Assembly (NCBI GenBank): GCA_902590465.1
Contig: CACIWX010000006.1
Location: 1 to 38,148 of the forward strand
Direction of reading: 5' to 3'
Length of the DNA: 38,148 nt
Source: an uncultured Pelagibacteraceae bacterium
GTDB taxonomy: Bacteria > Pseudomonadota > Alphaproteobacteria > Pelagibacterales > Pelagibacteraceae
Below, piece by piece: positions 34,376 through 38,148 of the stretch. The first letter of the stretch is position 1. Each line of letters begins with the position of its first letter. The position numbers and the translations under genes are program-made. The notes below the pieces were generated by a model. The model made no database searches. It had not been told where the DNA came from and saw only the letters and a list, made by a program, of their open reading frames with translations.

Positions 34376-36777
34376 TAGGACCTAATTATAGCGCCAGTTT
34401 TTTTACTTACTGTATCAATTATTTTTTTACTAATTTCGTCTAAATCATTCTCAGAAAGTGTTTTGTCATCAGCTTGTAAAGTAACATTGATAGCAACTGA
34501 CTTTTTATCATTTGGAATATTTTCTCCCTCATAGACATCAAAAGTAGATACATTTTGTATTAAATTGTCATCCACTTCTCTTATAATTTTCTCAAGTGTT
34601 CCTATCTTAAAAATTTTATCAATCACGAAAGAAAAGTCTCTTTCTGACTTTTGATAATCTGATGCTTCAAAGTTTTTTTTACTTTGTCTTAATTTTTTAT
34701 TAGGTTCAGGGATATTTTTCAAAAATATCTCAAATCCAAAAACATTTTTATCTCTATAATCTAAATTTTTGATAATTGCTGGATGTATTTCTCCAAAATA
34801 TGCTAAATGGGGTCCCTTTTCTGATTTAAGAGTTATAGATCCTGATCTTCCGGGATGATAACTATTTGTTGTATTATCATTTACGAAAAGATTTTTTTCA
34901 TCGATACCAAGTTCAACCAAGGTTTTAATAGCATCACTTTTAATATCAAAAACGTCTATATTTCTTTCCTTGTCTAACCAGCTTTTTCTATTAACTATTC
35001 CAGATTTCAAACCTCCAACGACAATTTGTTGTTCACCTGGATTTTTTCCAAAAAATGTTGGACCAATCTCAAATAAAGATAAGTCTTCATATCCTCTATC
35101 CTGGTTTTTCTTTAAATAAATTGCCAAATTAGAAAAAATTGATTGTCTTAAAACATTCAGATCAGAGGAAATAGGATTAAGTATAGTAATTTCTTTTTTT
35201 CCTTTAGAAAATTGTGTGTCAATTTTTGAGTCTGTGAAAGACCATGAAATAATTTCCATATAGCCTTTTGAAGCTAAAGATCTTTGAGATAAATGAAAAA
35301 GTTTTTGGCTAAAATTAAGTGTTTCTTTATTTCTTTTTTTTTCTGGTTCGATTAATTTAATATTATTAAATCCTTTAATCCTGATTAGTTCTTCTATCAA
35401 ATCTTCATCCAAATTTACATCTGGCCTCCAGCTTGGGACTTCTACTTTTAAGGCTTTTTGACCTTTTTTGCATTTAAAGCCTAAAGAAGATAATATTTTG
35501 TCAACTTCTTTTAAGTTAATTGGAATACCAATCAATTTTTCAAATTTTTCTATTTTAAAATTAATTATATTATTTTTGTGGCTCGTTTTTCCAGAAATTT
35601 GAAACTTACTAGCTTCCCCGCCACAAATCTTTAAAATTAGTTCAGTCGCGAGCTCTAATCCCTCTTTAATTGAGTTAGGATCAATTCCTCTCTCAAATCT
35701 GTATTTCGCATCAGTATTTATATTAAGTATCCTAGCTGTTTTTCTTATTGATGAAGGGTTGAAATAAGCTGCCTCTAAAAGAATATTCTTTGTTTCTAAT
35801 TCGGTAGAGGTAGTTGTTCCTCCAATAATTCCACCCAAACCAAGAACACCAGATTTATCAGAGATAACACACATGCCTTTTTTCAATTTATATTTATTTT
35901 TATCAAGTGCCTCAAACTCCTCTCCTTCTTTAGCATTTCTTACTATAATTTCTGTGTTTATTTTATCTGCATCATAAGCGTGCAATGGTCTGTTTAAATC
36001 AAACATTACATAGTTAGTAATATCAACTACAGCAGAGATAGGTTTTAGACCTAATGCGATTAATTTATTTTTAAGCCATTCAGGGCTTTCTCTATTAGTA
36101 ATATTTTTTATGTAGCAGCTACCAAAAATGTCACATCCTTGATTTTTTTCTTTTGTAATTGAAGTTTTAATTTGATGTTTAGAATTTTGTTTAACTTTTT
36201 TTTTCTTTGGTTGTATTAATTTTCCTAGGCCTGCTGATGAGAGATCTCTTGCAATGCCTCTTACGCCCAAACAATCAGCTCGGTTTGGTGTTATTGAAAT
36301 ATCAATAGCTTTTTGTGAGCTACTTTTAAAATAACTTTTTCCAATTTCTTTATCTTTATTTTTAAGTTCGATTATTCCTTCACTTTCATTAGATAAATTT
36401 AATTCACTTTCAGAGCAAAGCATTCCTCTCGACTCCACGCCTCTAATTTTTGCTATCTTTAATTCAAAATTAGTTTTAGGTATTACAGCTCCTGGAGGTG
36501 CATAGATTGTAATTAGGCCTTCTCTAACATTTGGAGCACCACAAACAACTTTTAAAATTTCATTCCCTCCAATCGTAACATCACAGACTTTTAATTTATC
36601 CGCATTGGGATGCTTTTCTGCTTTTAAAACTTTTGCAATTTTAAACTTGCCCATTTCCCCAGAATTTTCTGTAATACTTTCAACTTCAAGTCCAATGTTA
36701 GTAAGTTGGTCAATGATTTCGCTTTCTTTAGCTGATGTTTTGAGATGCTCTTTAAGCCAAGGGACTGTAATAATCAT
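34375..36777 (-). CDS. pheT: Phenylalanyl-tRNA synthetase beta subunit
   Basis: Large subunit of the (alpha-beta)2 PheRS. The 800 aa match the bacterial length. Visible are the N-terminal tRNA-binding OB domain ([25 protein letters not shown] near residues 43-70, shown by [15 protein letters not shown]), the B3/B4 editing domain ([39 protein letters not shown]), the B5 region ([19 protein letters not shown]) and the C-terminal anticodon-binding domain with [16 protein letters not shown]. It overlaps pheS by 4 bp and lepA by one base. Confidence 0.97.
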   Translation of the reverse strand: MIITVPWLKEHLKTSAKESEIIDQLTNIGLEVESITENSGEMGKFKIAKVLKAEKHPNADKLKVCDVTIGGNEILKVVCGAPNVREGLITIYAPPGAVIPKTNFELKIAKIRGVESRGMLCSESELNLSNESEGIIELKNKDKEIGKSYFKSSSQKAIDISITPNRADCLGVRGIARDLSSAGLGKLIQPKKKKVKQNSKHQIKTSITKEKNQGCDIFGSCYIKNITNRESPEWLKNKLIALGLKPISAVVDITNYVMFDLNRPLHAYDADKINTEIIVRNAKEGEEFEALDKNKYKLKKGMCVISDKSGVLGLGGIIGGTTTSTELETKNILLEAAYFNPSSIRKTARILNINTDAKYRFERGIDPNSIKEGLELATELILKICGGEASKFQISGKTSHKNNIINFKIEKFEKLIGIPINLKEVDKILSSLGFKCKKGQKALKVEVPSWRPDVNLDEDLIEELIRIKGFNNIKLIEPEKKRNKETLNFSQKLFHLSQRSLASKGYMEIISWSFTDSKIDTQFSKGKKEITILNPISSDLNVLRQSIFSNLAIYLKKNQDRGYEDLSLFEIGPTFFGKNPGEQQIVVGGLKSGIVNRKSWLDKERNIDVFDIKSDAIKTLVELGIDEKNLFVNDNTTNSYHPGRSGSITLKSEKGPHLAYFGEIHPAIIKNLDYRDKNVFGFEIFLKNIPEPNKKLRQSKKNFEASDYQKSERDFSFVIDKIFKIGTLEKIIREVDDNLIQNVSTFDVYEGENIPNDKKSVAINVTLQADDKTLSENDLDEISKKIIDTVSKKTGAIIRS

Positions 36778-37841
36778 TTACTAAGCCCCCTATAATTAGT
36801 TGGAACATCTAATGGATCAAATCCAAAATGACTTAGCCATCTATAGTCTGCTTCGAAGAAAGCTCTTAGATCATTAATGCCATATTTTAACATTGCTAAT
36901 CGATCAATGCCTATTCCAAATGCAAATCCTTGGTATTTTTTTGCATCTACTTTTACATTTTTTAAAACGTTTGGATGAACCATTCCACATCCTAAAACTT
37001 CCAACCATTTATTTCCTTCTCCAATAACAATTTTTCCTTTTTCTATCTTATAACCAATATCAACTTCTGCAGATGGCTCTGTAAAAGGAAAGTGACTTGG
37101 TCTAAATCTCATCTTTACATTTTTTACTTCAAAAAATTCTTTTATGAAATAATCAAGACAACCTTTAAGATGTCCCATAGTGATACCTTTGTCTATGTGT
37201 AGACCTTCAAGTTGATGAAACATCGGGGCATGGGTCTGATCACTGTCACATCGGTAAGTTCTTCCAGGAACAATTATTTTATAGGGTGGTTTGCTAGATA
37301 ACATTGTTCTAATTTGAACTGGCGATGTGTGTGTTCTTAACAATAATTTTTTGTTTTCTTCCAAATAAAAAGTATCATGCATATCTCTAGCAGGATGCTC
37401 TTCGGGGGTATTTAATGCAGTAAAATTATTAAATTCTGACTCAACATCGGGTCCTTCTGCCACTGTAAAACCTATCTCCGAAAATATAGATGATATTTCA
37501 TCTATAACTTGCGAGACTGGGTGAATTTTACCTTGGCGATCGGGTCTTATCGGTAATGTAATATCAACTTTTTCATTTTTAAGTTTTTCATTAATTTCAT
37601 TAGTTTCAATTTCGATATTTTTTTGTTCTAACTGATTTGTTAAGTCATTTTTAATTTTATTTAAATTTGAGGCGAACTTTTTTCTTTTTTCTGGTTCTAA
37701 AGAACCAAGAGATTTAAATTGTAGAGTAATTTGACCGTTTTTTCCTAAAAATTCTGTCTTAATAGCTTGGAGATCATCTTTTGATTTAACAGAATCAATC
37801 TTGGCATTAAACACGGAACTTATTTTTTCTAAATCATTCAT
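36774..37841 (-). CDS. pheS: Phenylalanyl-tRNA synthetase alpha subunit
   Basis: Class II catalytic subunit, 355 aa. It has an N-terminal coiled-coil (about residues 1-95, rich in Lys/Leu/Glu), then the catalytic core with [19 protein letters not shown], the substrate-site [30 protein letters not shown] (motif 2), and the motif 3 region [19 protein letters not shown]. The stop overlaps pheT by 4 bp. It follows rplT after 47 nt, the usual rplT-pheS-pheT order. No attenuator-type leader was seen in that gap. Confidence 0.97.
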   Translation of the reverse strand: MNDLEKISSVFNAKIDSVKSKDDLQAIKTEFLGKNGQITLQFKSLGSLEPEKRKKFASNLNKIKNDLTNQLEQKNIEIETNEINEKLKNEKVDITLPIRPDRQGKIHPVSQVIDEISSIFSEIGFTVAEGPDVESEFNNFTALNTPEEHPARDMHDTFYLEENKKLLLRTHTSPVQIRTMLSSKPPYKIIVPGRTYRCDSDQTHAPMFHQLEGLHIDKGITMGHLKGCLDYFIKEFFEVKNVKMRFRPSHFPFTEPSAEVDIGYKIEKGKIVIGEGNKWLEVLGCGMVHPNVLKNVKVDAKKYQGFAFGIGIDRLAMLKYGINDLRAFFEADYRWLSHFGFDPLDVPTNYRGLSK

Positions 37842-37888
37842 TAAATAATGATTTTTTATATTAAGTTGAGATTAAATCAAAGGCCCTT

Positions 37889-38148
37889 TTAACCAAGGGA
37901 AGATTGAACCTTTTTTACTACTGATTTAAAGACTTCAGGATTGTTGTAAGCTAGTTCTGCTAGAACTTTTCTGTCCAGTTTAATTTTAGATTTTGTAAGA
38001 CCATTAATAAATTTGGCATAGGTAAGCCCTTCTGCTCTTACACCTGCATTAATTCTTTGTATCCATAATGACCTAAATTCTCTTTTTTTTGCTTTTCTGT
38101 CTCTGTAAGCATATTGCATCGCTTTTTCCATCGCTTGACGAGCAATTC
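37889..38148 (-). CDS. rplT: 50S ribosomal protein bL20, 3' part (5' end outside window)
   Basis: The last 86 codons of the bL20 gene, which binds 23S rRNA early in large-subunit assembly. The frame stays open from 38146 through the in-frame ATG at 38131, reading [20 protein letters not shown], which matches the middle of bL20 (about residues 35-55 in the usual 118-aa protein), so ATG 38131 is not the real start. The remainder [20 protein letters not shown] and the C-terminal helix are family typical. Confidence 0.96.
   Translation of the reverse strand, partial: IARQAMEKAMQYAYRDRKAKKREFRSLWIQRINAGVRAEGLTYAKFINGLTKSKIKLDRKVLAELAYNNPEVFKSVVKKVQSSLG

Noticed and set aside
1-38148. CRISPR array, insertion sequence or prophage
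   Set aside because: No regularly spaced repeats, transposase, integrase or phage structural gene was found on either strand.

Overview
The window reads as a stretch of a streamlined, strongly AT-rich alphaproteobacterial chromosome, most likely a SAR11 / Candidatus Pelagibacter-type marine bacterium (inference, about 0.85). The reasons are: long A/T homopolymers in coding and non-coding DNA, almost no intergenic space, many 1-17 bp gene overlaps, Lys/Asn/Ile-rich proteins, and alphaproteobacterial neighbourhoods (def-fmt-truA, argB-HAD-dapD-dapE, J-domain-cobS-cobT, class I lysyl-tRNA synthetase). No IS element, prophage gene, CRISPR array or rRNA gene was seen. No gene-free stretch exceeds 300 bases.

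Layout. (1) 1-6242, + strand: 3' part of yidC, then argB, a HAD phosphatase, dapD, dapE, a SET-domain methyltransferase and a lone GT4 glycosyltransferase, mostly overlapping and probably one transcript joining arginine and lysine/peptidoglycan precursor synthesis. (2) 6239-10338, - strand: a 59-aa membrane microprotein, a 579-aa exported protein of unknown function, then def, fmt and truA. (3) 10411-12019, +: aroK-aroB, facing bolA (-). (4) 12291-15581, +: a J-domain protein with a possible N-terminal zinc site, then CobS (AAA+) and CobT (VWA), all tightly coupled. (5) 15578-19095, -: lysK, pyrD, rpmB and a queuosine-precursor-type transporter. (6) 19188-22743, +: trkH, an AmpG-like MFS permease and an SH3-NlpC/P60 hydrolase.

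(7) 22744-25450, -: the most unusual part. It holds an autotransporter-like outer-membrane protein, then two short homologous two-helix membrane proteins, with several perfect inverted repeats in the spacers (one a terminator-like hairpin only 30 nt before a start codon that has a very strong ribosome binding site), and a tRNA-Ser(GGA). (8) 25479-32566: a small surface-polysaccharide island. A + strand operon (GT2, gmd, fcl; GDP-fucose synthesis) faces a - strand series (TylF-like methyltransferase, GT4, second methyltransferase, membrane GT-C/GT39-like enzyme interrupted by an in-frame stop). A tandem 25-bp repeat lies between the tRNA and the + strand operon. (9) 32570-38148, -: lepA, pheT, pheS and the 3' part of rplT. 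The island's - strand genes follow lepA with almost no spacing, so they may be read through from the housekeeping genes.

Best candidates for undescribed biology are the small membrane-protein pair with its structured leader, the J-domain/CobS/CobT module in a lineage thought not to make B12, and the SET methyltransferase fused by overlap to dapE.
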